Origin: Gammaproteobacteria bacterium RIFCSPHIGHO2_12_FULL_37_34
GTDB taxonomy: Bacteria > Pseudomonadota > Gammaproteobacteria > DSM-16500
Direction: 5' to 3'
NCBI GenBank assembly: GCA_001801495.1
Contig: MGXW01000011.1
Location: forward strand, 1-32,534
Length of the DNA stretch: 32,534 nt
Shown in pieces: positions 23,068 through 31,412 of this stretch. The notes under the pieces were generated by a model, which searched no databases, was not told the origin of the DNA, and saw only the letters and a list, made by a program, of their open reading frames with translations. The position numbers and the translations under genes are program-made. Each line of letters starts with the position of its first letter. The stretch's first letter is position 1.

Positions 23068-23853
23068 ATGAAAGTAAAATTAATCATTGCTTTTCAACAA
23101 GCTTTGCGCGAGTATTGTCGTCAATCAAGTCGCGGCTATCGTTTCGGATTTTTTTCACGATGGCGACATCGTTTTAATAAAACTCAAACACTTGTTGCAT
23201 TGGAAAAAGCTCTCTATCAGAGTGAAAATGATGATGAAGCTTTATCTATTGTATTGGAGCATTTTTTATCTAAACAAGCTACTTTTCACAATCATTCTTT
23301 TAACAATTATTTTATTGATGAATTGAAAAAATCGATTTTCAGTATTCATTGGAATTGTTTTACTCCTCACGCAATTGCCATGTATCAGGGCCCGCTTTAT
23401 CGTGGAACAAGTCAGCCACCCGGTAAAATATTTACTAATGGATTTAAAGAACTTTCACATTCTATGCAAGTCGAAGACTATTTGAAATTCCGCACCAATC
23501 GTATTGGTGTGTCCACATCAAAAAATTTTGATTGTGCAAAAGAATATGCCATGAATAGTAAGCGTAGTAGCCATATTCGTTATATTTATGCGATTAATTA
23601 TCGAGGCTGCAAAGGATATGATATATTAGAAAGTGGAAAAGCTAGAGGATTAAGTTTTAATCGATTGTTTCATAAAGATCGTTTTTCTAGCTGGAAAAAC
23701 CATAAACACGAAGTAAACATTAAAGGGCATATTGTGCGAGAAGATGTGATTGGAGCATGGCAAATCATACATGATGAAAATTTAATATGGCTGGATAATC
23801 AGTATTATCTGAAGCATGCTAAGTTTCAGTATGAACCAATCGCGCTGTTTTGA
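23068..23853 (+). CDS. Predicted R-S-E type ADP-ribosyltransferase, candidate secreted effector
   Basis: 261 residues, no signal peptide or membrane segment. The order of motifs follows cholera-toxin-like mono-ADP-ribosyltransferases: LYRGTSQPP (Arg112, compare YRADSRPP), RIGVSTSKNFDCAKEYA (Ser149-Thr150-Ser151), a hydrophobic strand RYIYAINYRG, and KHEVNIKGHIVREDVIGAW with Glu215 as the predicted catalytic residue. The residue two before Glu215 is Lys213, where arginine-specific toxins have Glu or Gln. Residues 1-100 form a basic helical region without recognised domains. AAGGGAAA gives the ribosome site. It is divergent from oxyR, and its end overlaps that of the lipoprotein gene by 35 bases. 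In a Legionellales host a type IV secreted effector is the natural guess. Fold and activity are inferred. Confidence 0.72.
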   Translation: MKVKLIIAFQQALREYCRQSSRGYRFGFFSRWRHRFNKTQTLVALEKALYQSENDDEALSIVLEHFLSKQATFHNHSFNNYFIDELKKSIFSIHWNCFTPHAIAMYQGPLYRGTSQPPGKIFTNGFKELSHSMQVEDYLKFRTNRIGVSTSKNFDCAKEYAMNSKRSSHIRYIYAINYRGCKGYDILESGKARGLSFNRLFHKDRFSSWKNHKHEVNIKGHIVREDVIGAWQIIHDENLIWLDNQYYLKHAKFQYEPIALF

Positions 23854-24400
23854 TCATCTGTGCCATTTCTTGTAATTGTGAGGATGAAACTTGATTAGAT
23901 AATGCTGAGTAATAGACCGTATAAACAGCATCTATTCCATTAAATGTTTTACCAATTTGAATTTGATTAGGTTGATTATCGCAATTCATCATATCCACTT
24001 TATAAGTGACAAATGTTGTTGTTTGTTTGATGATCATCGCATTGACTCGTCGACAATGATCGTAAGCGTATTTCATTTTATTCAATGCCATTTTTTTGGC
24101 AGTTATTTTCGGCTCATCAAGATAAGCCACCACCTCGGTTTGCACGCTTTGTGTCCAGCGCGTAGCACTTTCTCCTCGAGGAAAAAGCATAAGATTTCTT
24201 TTATTTTTATCCGGGTGATCATCTTCCCAATCTTGTTGCAATAAAGACAGTTCAATTTTTTGTGCAGCGGGTCGAATAACATAATCATTTTTTAATACCA
24301 TCTCTGCTTGTTGTTGATCAAATGGTTGGAGAGAATTGATAGGGGAGCAGGCGGATACCATTAAACAGAGGATAGGTAGTGAAATTAAGCTATTTTTCAT
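23819..24400 (-). CDS. Predicted lipoprotein of unknown function
   Basis: 193 residues. The N-terminus MKNSLISLPILCLMVSACSP has a lipobox ending VSAC, so Cys18 should be lipidated and the protein anchored to the inner or outer membrane. The mature part is soluble and shows MFPRGESATRWTQSVQTEV, a pattern I have seen in small lipoproteins of unknown function; this is a recollection, not a search result. It is convergent with the ADP-ribosyltransferase gene (35-base overlap) and divergent from the ATPase gene across a 63-bp palindrome that contains its ribosome site. Confidence 0.75.
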   Translation of the reverse strand: MKNSLISLPILCLMVSACSPINSLQPFDQQQAEMVLKNDYVIRPAAQKIELSLLQQDWEDDHPDKNKRNLMLFPRGESATRWTQSVQTEVVAYLDEPKITAKKMALNKMKYAYDHCRRVNAMIIKQTTTFVTYKVDMMNCDNQPNQIQIGKTFNGIDAVYTVYYSALSNQVSSSQLQEMAQMIKTARLVHTET

Positions 24401-24404
24401 TTCA

Positions 24405-24467
24405 ATTCCTTGAAATTAGCATATTATAAGGATAATATATCCTCATAATATGCTAATTTCAAGGAAT
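24405..24467. repeat. 63-bp near-perfect palindrome in a divergent promoter
   Basis: Arms 24405-24427 and 24445-24467 are perfect 23-bp reverse complements (beginning ATTCCTTGAAATTAG). An inner AGGATA/TATCCT pair continues the stem after one mismatch, leaving a three-base centre. Each arm carries AAGGAAT, which serves as ribosome site for the gene on its side (lipoprotein ATG at 24400, ATPase ATG at 24471), and TTGAAA as a possible -35 for the opposite gene. No flanking duplication is evident. Confidence 0.75.
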
Positions 24468-24470
24468 AAC

Positions 24471-25598
24471 ATGTTTATTCCAAGATTATATCAACTTGCT
24501 GATTATCTTAAACCAGGTAAGGTATTAATTATTTTCGGGCCGCGGCAAGCGGGTAAGACTACCTTGGTCAATCATTATTTACATCGTAATCCCTATCAAT
24601 ATCGGTTTGAAACAGGTGATAACATACAAATTCAAGATATTCTTTCTGTTCCAGATTTACCTAAATTGAAAGAATTCGTTGCTGGATATGAACTGCTTGT
24701 TATTGATGAAGCACAAAAAATTAAAAATATTGGTGAGGTGCTAAAATTACTGATCGATCAGATACCACAACTTCGTATTATTGCAACAGGCTCTTCTTCA
24801 TTTGAATTGGCTGGCCAAATAGGAGAGCCTTTAACTGGAAGAAAAATTACACTTAATTTATTTCCAATCGCGCAGTTTGAATTAATTCGCATTTATAATA
24901 AGCATGATTTACGACAACAATTAGAAAATTATCTTATTTATGGCAGTTATCCTGAAATCGTTGTGGCAGAACAAGTAGAACAAAAAAGAGAACTGATCAC
25001 GGAAATAATGCAATCATATTTGTTAAAAGATATTTTATCTTTAGAAAAAATTAAAAATTCTAAAATTTTATTAGATCTTATTCGCTTGCTCGCTTTTCAA
25101 ATTGGAAAAGAAGTTTCATTATCAGAGCTTGCTATGCAAATAGGAATAGATGGAAAAACGGTCGCGCGTTATTTGGATTTACTTGAAAAATCATTTGTTA
25201 TTTATAATTTACGCGGCTATAGTCGCAATCTTCGCAAGGAAATAACTAAAAAAAGTAAATATTATTTTTATGATAATGGAATAAGAAATGCTATCATTGC
25301 TAATTTCAATTCATTGAATTTACGTAATGATATTGGCGAGTTATGGGAAAATTTTATTGTAATAGAAAGAATTAAAAAACAAATTTATCAACACATGCAT
25401 GTTAATAATTATTTCTGGCGTACCTGGGATCAGCAAGAAGTGGATTTTGTTGAAGAGCGTGCAGGCCAATTATTTGGGTATGAAATAAAATGGAAAATGC
25501 CACGTCAATTGAAAAAACCGAAAGATTGGTTAACAACTTATGAAAATGCGCAATTTAATATTATACATAACGAAAATTATCTAGAGTTTATTGCTTAG
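24471..25598 (+). CDS. AAA_14/DUF4143 family ATPase
   Basis: 375 residues. Walker A is GPRQAGKTT (23-31), Walker B is LLVIDEAQ (75-82), and a sensor-like ATGSSSFEL follows. The middle has a winged-helix segment (VSLSELAMQIGIDGKTVARYLDLLEKSFVIYNL). The C-terminal part has EVDFVEE and YEIKW, the D...ExK arrangement of a PD-(D/E)XK-like fold often seen in DUF4143. The biological role of this widespread family is not established. The frame also has an ATG at 24450 inside the palindrome, but 24471 with AAGGAAT is better. It ends 18 bases inside the convergent PTPS-family gene. Confidence 0.85.
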   Translation: MFIPRLYQLADYLKPGKVLIIFGPRQAGKTTLVNHYLHRNPYQYRFETGDNIQIQDILSVPDLPKLKEFVAGYELLVIDEAQKIKNIGEVLKLLIDQIPQLRIIATGSSSFELAGQIGEPLTGRKITLNLFPIAQFELIRIYNKHDLRQQLENYLIYGSYPEIVVAEQVEQKRELITEIMQSYLLKDILSLEKIKNSKILLDLIRLLAFQIGKEVSLSELAMQIGIDGKTVARYLDLLEKSFVIYNLRGYSRNLRKEITKKSKYYFYDNGIRNAIIANFNSLNLRNDIGELWENFIVIERIKKQIYQHMHVNNYFWRTWDQQEVDFVEERAGQLFGYEIKWKMPRQLKKPKDWLTTYENAQFNIIHNENYLEFIA

Positions 25599-26105
25599 TT
25601 CATCTGGATAGTTCACATTATTTCCCCACATGATGCCACCGGATTGTCCAGAACCATTATAAACATTTACTATCATGCCATGAACGTTATGCCGGAGTAA
25701 TGTAGCTTGATCTTCGGTTAATTTTTCTAAAAACCAACGAGATAATTCTTCAATCGTGATATTAATAAGAGGCAAGATGATCACATCCTCTTTTGGAAAT
25801 GGAATTTTTTGTTGGTTAAAATGGGCAATCACATAATCTTTATCACTGTCAATACGAAGATAAGGTGATTGGTTTGGCAAGAGAAAACGTCTATCTAATT
25901 GTTCACAAAGCGCTGCTATTTTTTTCTTATAAAATCGATAATCAAAAGACAAACCATTTGTTTCGATTTTAATGTGAAAGACAACATGAACATTATAATT
26001 ATGTCCATGCAAATGCTCGCGCTCCGTGGCGGAGAAAATAGTAAAATGTCCGGCTGAAAAGGAAAGCTCTTCTTTATGAATTTCTAAATGTGCAAATCGC
26101 GACAC
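25581..26105 (-). CDS. PTPS/QueD-family enzyme, variant active site
   Basis: A tunnel-fold pterin enzyme. The three zinc histidines are His20 (SFSAGHF), His33 and His35 (HLHGHNY). The catalytic cysteine of QueD and animal PTPS is absent; instead Glu30 gives ExxHGH, the mark described for PTPS-III proteins that replace the folate aldolase FolB by making 6-hydroxymethyl-dihydropterin from dihydroneopterin triphosphate. The usual pterin-anchoring Glu near the C-terminus also appears changed (VYNGSGQSGG rather than V.V.ET). The start is GTG at 26105. It follows the kinase gene by 14 bases. The length of 174 exceeds E. coli QueD (about 120). The exact reaction is uncertain. Confidence 0.72.
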   Translation of the reverse strand: MSRFAHLEIHKEELSFSAGHFTIFSATEREHLHGHNYNVHVVFHIKIETNGLSFDYRFYKKKIAALCEQLDRRFLLPNQSPYLRIDSDKDYVIAHFNQQKIPFPKEDVIILPLINITIEELSRWFLEKLTEDQATLLRHNVHGMIVNVYNGSGQSGGIMWGNNVNYPDELSNKL

Positions 26106-26119
26106 GTTTTACTCTCTTT

Positions 26120-27673
26120 TTAAGCTTGTGGTTTAACAAAAGTATTGATCGCTGTATCTGGCGATAAGTCAAATAGCATGGGATTGTGATTGTCTGTTAT
26201 TTCAAATGATTCTTCAAGGTCTGCTGTTAAATTTCTAGAAACAAAAATATAATTTTGTCGATAGGCAAAATCAGATGATTTTTGTTGGCTTTGTAATGCA
26301 ATTTGCTTGAGCATGTGTGGTATAGAAACCCACAGATAGTTGGGATAAAAGATTTTGTCGCCCAGTTTAATGTGTGAGGCTTCTAATTCTCGATAAAGGA
26401 AAAAATAATCTATCTGGTTTCGCTCGATGGTATCAATAAACCATACCTCATCCATTGTTTTTAATATCAAACGTAATGCTTTTCGTTCTTGCTCGCTATG
26501 ATCCATGTACTCCTCTATATTGAGAATCCCGATTTTTTTAATATGATTAGGATCGGCTGATAATTTTTTTTGTAAAGATTGAAGAAATTCAAATACATTT
26601 TCCATGTTTGGTCTATGCTCAGGATTGTCATGAGTCATTTGTAATAGGAATTGGATAATATTCGCGCATAACACATGATCGGGTATACGGTTAAAAATAC
26701 TAATAGGAGGGGTGTCCGGATCGGATAAGCGGTATTGTAATTCCAATTTGTTTTCGGGGCAAAACACGCGATAGCGTTGTGCATCCGGCATAATCATATT
26801 ACCTAGTTTGCGACTAGCAAAAATATCACCTAATAATTCCGCGAATGTTATCCCCAAAGCGTGGACTTCAGTTTTTTCATTATATTTGTAACGATTATCT
26901 GATAATCTTAATTCTAAAGCCATGTAACCAGGTGTGCCACAAGCTGTTTCTTTCGTTACTTCATGACCAAATAAACTAAATTGAAAATCAAGCAAACTTA
27001 TTTCATAAGTAACAGGGTGGATCATGATATTTCCGGGTTTGATATCGTTGTGTAATAATTTTTTTAAATGAAAATGATGTATAGCGTTATATATATTCAT
27101 CATCATTTGAATCCAATGACTAATAGGTAAAATAGGATTCGTTCTTGAAAAGGCGTCCAGATTCATTCCTCGGAGTAATTGCATACCAAGAAGTTGATGG
27201 GTTTTAGATCCCACAGATCTTTTTGTAAGTCCAATGGTTTGGTTGAGATGATGCAGAATATCATATTCATCATCTGGGATTTGGGCAGTTGATTCTTTTT
27301 GAATTTTTAATGCAAACCACTCGCTTGTTTCCAAGTTTTGTATCAGCTTCACTTTACCATAAGCACCTTTCCCTAATTGTTTGTTGTGTTTTTCACCAAA
27401 ATAAATTGCATAATAATGATTTTTATTTTCCCGTGGATGATGAAATTTGAGGATGTTATAAAAATTTCCGTTCTGAGTGCCTGTTTTTACTCGATATAAC
27501 TCAGGATTGTTGTCAAAGAATGCTAGCGTGTTCTTTATTTCTTCATCAGTCAGCAATTTGCCATTCTCATATAAATGAGAGAGCGAAATGTTGGGATGCA
27601 AATAAGGAAATTTTTCTTCTTTTAAGATATGTTTGTTTTGCGAAGATCGAAAATAACCATGCTCATGGACCAT
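26120..27673 (-). CDS. Eukaryotic-like Ser/Thr protein kinase, candidate effector
   Basis: 517 residues. A kinase fold spans about 95-375: G-loop GKGAYGKV (101-108), lysine in ALK (Lys123), catalytic loop LLHNDIKPGN (HRD is HND, with Asp210 and Asn215), DFQ in place of DFG (229-231), and GTPGYMALE where APE is normal. All ATP- and metal-binding residues are present, so it may be active. Residues 1-90 are an unassigned head, and 380-517 an unassigned tail rich in Tyr/Phe. There is no membrane segment, unlike PknB-type receptors, which fits a translocated effector like the LegK kinases of Legionella. AAAGGGGG precedes the ATG. It lies between the MidA-family and PTPS-family genes on one strand. 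Confidence 0.85.
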   Translation of the reverse strand: MVHEHGYFRSSQNKHILKEEKFPYLHPNISLSHLYENGKLLTDEEIKNTLAFFDNNPELYRVKTGTQNGNFYNILKFHHPRENKNHYYAIYFGEKHNKQLGKGAYGKVKLIQNLETSEWFALKIQKESTAQIPDDEYDILHHLNQTIGLTKRSVGSKTHQLLGMQLLRGMNLDAFSRTNPILPISHWIQMMMNIYNAIHHFHLKKLLHNDIKPGNIMIHPVTYEISLLDFQFSLFGHEVTKETACGTPGYMALELRLSDNRYKYNEKTEVHALGITFAELLGDIFASRKLGNMIMPDAQRYRVFCPENKLELQYRLSDPDTPPISIFNRIPDHVLCANIIQFLLQMTHDNPEHRPNMENVFEFLQSLQKKLSADPNHIKKIGILNIEEYMDHSEQERKALRLILKTMDEVWFIDTIERNQIDYFFLYRELEASHIKLGDKIFYPNYLWVSIPHMLKQIALQSQQKSSDFAYRQNYIFVSRNLTADLEESFEITDNHNPMLFDLSPDTAINTFVKPQA

Positions 27674-27701
27674 CGGATACCCCCTTTAAGGAAAATCGTA
27701 C

Positions 27702-28841
27702 TTATAAATCCCTTCTTCTATCCTGCGATTGAAATCCTAATGGTGCAAGCGACATTTTTTTACCAATAGCCATCACCTTTACCCGTTCGCCCATTTCCAT
27801 TGGTAAGGTTAGGCATTTAATGGCTTGATGAAGCTTTATGGCTTCTATGGGAGAAAGATGTTTTTCTGCTATTATAGCAAAATCAAGGAGGCCGCAGGCT
27901 AATAAAAAAGCAGCTTGGGTTGTGTAACCGAGTAATTGAGCATCTCTTTCTGTGGCGATTTCGATGACACGGGTAAAATCCACATGAGCAGTAATATCTT
28001 GTTGTCCTGGTAAAATAAGAGGATTGGTATGATAGCGATGTTGATAAAAGCAACTTAATGTGCCATGGGTACGTTTAGGATGATAATATTCGCGTTGCCC
28101 ATAACCATAATCAATGAATAATAAAACACCTTGATCGATGATTGATATAATGGATTGTAAAAAAGCGGTTAAACCCAAATTAATTTCTGATTCATAGCCA
28201 TCAGGTAGAGAAAAAGCGAGCTGAATAGGGGTGACTTTAGTCATTAATTCATGAGTAGTTGGTTTTGTTATTGTCCAAGCAAAGGTGTTTTTTTTCCAAG
28301 TTACGCAACGCTCCATCATCATCTGATCTTTAATATGAAAACAATGTACAGGCAAAGCATCGAGGACTTCATTTGCAATGACTATACCAGAAATTTTTTC
28401 TGGTAATTGATCTAACCACATCATATGCGAATAAAGATGCGGACAAGCAGATTGCAGAAAACGCTGTTGTTTTTCACGCAGCTGCTTACTTTTTTCATAA
28501 ATATAATAAGTAGTTGGAGTGTAACCAATGGTTTCAAGATAAAGAAGCAAATCTTTGGCGAATCGACCGGTGCCAGCGCCCAACTCAAGAATTTGATTTT
28601 GGCCACTATGCTCGAAAATTTCGCGACATTGTAGCGCAATGCATTGTGCAAATAAGGGGGAGATTTCAGGAGCAGTAATAAAGTCACCCTGTTTCCCAAG
28701 ATCGAAATGTAATGAATTGTAATATCCCCATTCGTGGTGATACAGAACAAGTTCCATAAAATCAGCAAATGAAATATAACCATCCTGATTTTCTATTTTT
28801 TCTTGAAGGTATTGAATGAATGTATTAGAAGGTAAGATCAT
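27702..28841 (-). CDS. SAM-dependent methyltransferase, MidA/NDUFAF7 family
   Basis: 379 residues. The SAM-binding motif is ILELGAGTGRFAKDLL near residue 75, preceded by the family's hallmark N-terminus (FADFMELVLYHHEWGYY... GDFITAPEISPLFAQC). GIVIANEVLDALPVHCF and LLFIDYGYGQREYYHP are further COG1565 marks. The mitochondrial member methylates an arginine of a complex I subunit; the role of the bacterial proteins is not settled, though assembly of NADH dehydrogenase is plausible. It starts the MidA-kinase-PTPS run and diverges from the pteridine reductase gene. Confidence 0.9.
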   Translation of the reverse strand: MILPSNTFIQYLQEKIENQDGYISFADFMELVLYHHEWGYYNSLHFDLGKQGDFITAPEISPLFAQCIALQCREIFEHSGQNQILELGAGTGRFAKDLLLYLETIGYTPTTYYIYEKSKQLREKQQRFLQSACPHLYSHMMWLDQLPEKISGIVIANEVLDALPVHCFHIKDQMMMERCVTWKKNTFAWTITKPTTHELMTKVTPIQLAFSLPDGYESEINLGLTAFLQSIISIIDQGVLLFIDYGYGQREYYHPKRTHGTLSCFYQHRYHTNPLILPGQQDITAHVDFTRVIEIATERDAQLLGYTTQAAFLLACGLLDFAIIAEKHLSPIEAIKLHQAIKCLTLPMEMGERVKVMAIGKKMSLAPLGFQSQDRRRDL

Positions 28842-28880
28842 AAGTGTTTATAATAATATAACTATCTCAAAGGAACATCT

Positions 28881-29639
28881 ATGCGTAAGCATTCATTAGC
28901 TTCAAAGGTAGTAGTCATTACAGGCGCGGCGCGACGAATCGGCGCTGAAATCGCTCGCACATTGCATGCAGCTAATATGAATATTGTACTGCACTACCAT
29001 GTTTCAGAAGAGGAAGCAGTGGCTTTGTGCCAACAATTGAATCAAAAACGCCCTGCTTCAGCCGTTGCTCTTCGTGCTGATTTACAAGATTTTGAAAGTG
29101 GTAAAGCATTTATTCAACAAGCTGCTGACACATGGAAGCGATTGGATGTGTTAATTAATAATGCTTCTCGCTTTTATCGAACTACATTTGGAAAAATTAC
29201 CGAGTTCGCTTGGGATGATTTGTTAAATAGCAATTTAAAAGCGCCATTTTTTTTGTCACAAGCAGCAGCGCCGTTTCTCGCTGTTCACCAAGGATCTATT
29301 CTTAATATTACCGATGCCCATATTGATTCTCCACCTCGCGATTATTCTGTTTATTGTATATCTAAAAGTGGTTTAGTGATGTTGACCAAAGTATTAGCTA
29401 AAGAATTAGGGCCAGCTGTTCGAGTTAATGCAATAGCGCCAGGCGTTATTTTATGGCCAGAAGGTGAAAATGCATTAACTAAAGAAGAAAAACAAAAAAT
29501 CGTTGATAAAACAATATTATTACGAACTGGGCAGCCTGAAGATATTGCCAAAGCAGTATTATTTTTTATTTGTGATGCTGATTATATTACTGGGCAGATG
29601 TTAAGTGTAGATGGCGGTCGCATTTTGTGTGGTGACTGA
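28881..29639 (+). CDS. Pteridine reductase (PTR1/FolM-type SDR)
   Basis: A 252-residue short-chain dehydrogenase. The NADPH motif is TGAARRIG, the TGx3RxG form typical of pteridine reductases rather than the usual TGx3GxG. NNASRFY follows, then the active-site set: ITDAH (Asp in place of the common Ser, as in PTR1) and YCISKSG (Tyr, Lys). LSVDGGRIL closes the Rossmann fold. It probably reduces dihydrofolate or dihydropterin. AAAGGAA precedes the ATG at good distance. It stands 15 bases before the ABC permease gene and likely shares its transcript. Confidence 0.9.
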   Translation: MRKHSLASKVVVITGAARRIGAEIARTLHAANMNIVLHYHVSEEEAVALCQQLNQKRPASAVALRADLQDFESGKAFIQQAADTWKRLDVLINNASRFYRTTFGKITEFAWDDLLNSNLKAPFFLSQAAAPFLAVHQGSILNITDAHIDSPPRDYSVYCISKSGLVMLTKVLAKELGPAVRVNAIAPGVILWPEGENALTKEEKQKIVDKTILLRTGQPEDIAKAVLFFICDADYITGQMLSVDGGRILCGD

Positions 29640-29654
29640 CAGTAGAGAGCTCGG

Positions 29655-31412
29655 ATGAGTTTATTTCGAATTAAATTTATTTCAGCAACGCGTGTGAGAT
29701 GGTATCCCAATTATTGGGATATGATTGCTTTGGTTTTAGTGCTTGCCATTATTTCTTTATTTGCTTTTGTTGCTAAAGGAATGACAACTCCTTATAAACT
29801 TGGGCAGGCGATTCCTATTTCATTAAACCCAGCAGCTCTTCCCTTTTATGCTAGTCGCACAGTAGTACGTATGCTGATTGCATTATTTTTTTCCTTATTA
29901 TTCACTTTTATTTTTGGTACTTGGGCTGCAAAAAGTCGGCACGCTGAACGTATTATTATTCCTGCTATCGATATATTACAAGCTGTGCCTATTTTAGGTT
30001 TTTTGTCTGTTACGATTGCTAGTTTCATTCGGCTTTTTCCTGGTAGTTTATTAGGGCCGGAATGCGCAGCAGTTTTTGCTATTTTTACTTCGCAAGCATG
30101 GAATATGGCTTTTGTTTTTTTTCAAACCGTGCGTTCTATTCCAGCGGATCTTGTGGAAACAGGGCAAATGTTTAATCTTTCTGCTTGGCAGCGTTTTTGG
30201 CGCATCGAAGTACCGTATGCAACTCCTGGTTTATTGTGGAATACAATGGCTTCCATGTCGGCAGGATGGTTTTTTGTTGTAGCAGCAGAAGCGATCACTG
30301 TTTCAAATCAAGATATTTTGTTACCAGGGATAGGTTCCTTTATTGCAGTTGCCATTAAAGCCGCTGATTTGCGAGCAATTGGTTACGCGGTGTTAACCAT
30401 GTTTATTGTTATTTTGATTTATGACCAACTTTTATTTAGGCCACTCGTTGCGTGGGCTGAAAAATTCAAATTAGAACAGCAAGCAACAGAGAAATCAGCA
30501 GAATCTTGGGTGATGAATTTATTTCGCCGTACACGTTTAATGCGTCGATGGGGAGCTACACTCGGAGAATTGTTTGATGCGTTTGTAAACATAAAATTTT
30601 TTCGGTCTGCCGAAGACATTCTTTTTTCAAAATCTATTTTTCAAAAAGATAGTGGGAAATGGGCAACCATTTTGTGGGAAATAGGAATTGTATTGGCGGG
30701 TATACTAGCATTCATTTTCTTGTGGCGTTTTGTAGCTCATCATATTTCATTTACTGAAATTCGCTGGGTATTGGTGCTTGGTCTTATCACCACTTCCCGC
30801 GTATTTATTCTTATTTTGCTCTGTTCATTCATTTGGGTTCCCCTTGGTATTTGGATAGGATTGCGACCTCATGTTGCGCAGGTCGCGCAAGCAATTGCAC
30901 AAATTCTTTCGGCTTTTCCTGCCAATTTACTTTATCCATTTATTGTGATGTTTATCGTTTATTATCACTTGAATCCCAATATTTGGTTATCGCCACTCAT
31001 GATTCTCGGCGCACAATGGTATATTTTATTTAATATTGTTGCTGGTGCATCGTTAATTCCTAAAGAATTGTTAAGGGTAGCGGATAATTTAAATGTAACA
31101 GGATGGACGCGTTGGCGCCGATTATTATTACCAAGTATTTTTCCTTATTATGTGACAGGAGCAATTGCGGCAGCAGGAGGCGCGTGGAATGCAAGTATTG
31201 TGGCAGAAGTAGCAAGTTGGGGTAATGAAAAATTAGTGGCAACAGGATTAGGTTCATACATTACTCAATATACGACAGCTGGAAATTTTCCTCGTATTGC
31301 ATTAGGAATTGGTATGATGTGTCTTTTAGTGCTGATTATTAATCGTTTGATTTGGCGGCCACTTTATGTGTATGCAGAGAATCGTTTTGTTATTGGAGTA
31401 AGTGATGTCTGA
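29655..31412 (+). CDS. ABC transporter permease, two fused permease domains (NitT/TauT-like)
   Basis: 585 residues with about twelve hydrophobic helices. Two copies of the EAA loop that docks to the ATPase are seen: LVETGQMFNLSAWQRFWRIE (domain 1) and LLRVADNLNVTGWTRWRRLL (domain 2), each followed by a P. So two permease domains, normally separate chains, are fused. Residues 265-335 form the linker (EKFKLEQQATEKSAESWVMN). This type imports nitrate, sulfonates, pyrimidine precursors or similar; no binding protein gene is seen, so the substrate is unknown. It overlaps the ATPase gene by eight bases. Confidence 0.88.
   Translation: MSLFRIKFISATRVRWYPNYWDMIALVLVLAIISLFAFVAKGMTTPYKLGQAIPISLNPAALPFYASRTVVRMLIALFFSLLFTFIFGTWAAKSRHAERIIIPAIDILQAVPILGFLSVTIASFIRLFPGSLLGPECAAVFAIFTSQAWNMAFVFFQTVRSIPADLVETGQMFNLSAWQRFWRIEVPYATPGLLWNTMASMSAGWFFVVAAEAITVSNQDILLPGIGSFIAVAIKAADLRAIGYAVLTMFIVILIYDQLLFRPLVAWAEKFKLEQQATEKSAESWVMNLFRRTRLMRRWGATLGELFDAFVNIKFFRSAEDILFSKSIFQKDSGKWATILWEIGIVLAGILAFIFLWRFVAHHISFTEIRWVLVLGLITTSRVFILILLCSFIWVPLGIWIGLRPHVAQVAQAIAQILSAFPANLLYPFIVMFIVYYHLNPNIWLSPLMILGAQWYILFNIVAGASLIPKELLRVADNLNVTGWTRWRRLLLPSIFPYYVTGAIAAAGGAWNASIVAEVASWGNEKLVATGLGSYITQYTTAGNFPRIALGIGMMCLLVLIINRLIWRPLYVYAENRFVIGVSDV

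Noticed and set aside
23957..24244. 95-residue plus-strand frame opposite the lipoprotein
   Set aside because: It lies wholly antisense to a gene with a clear lipobox and has low-complexity composition.
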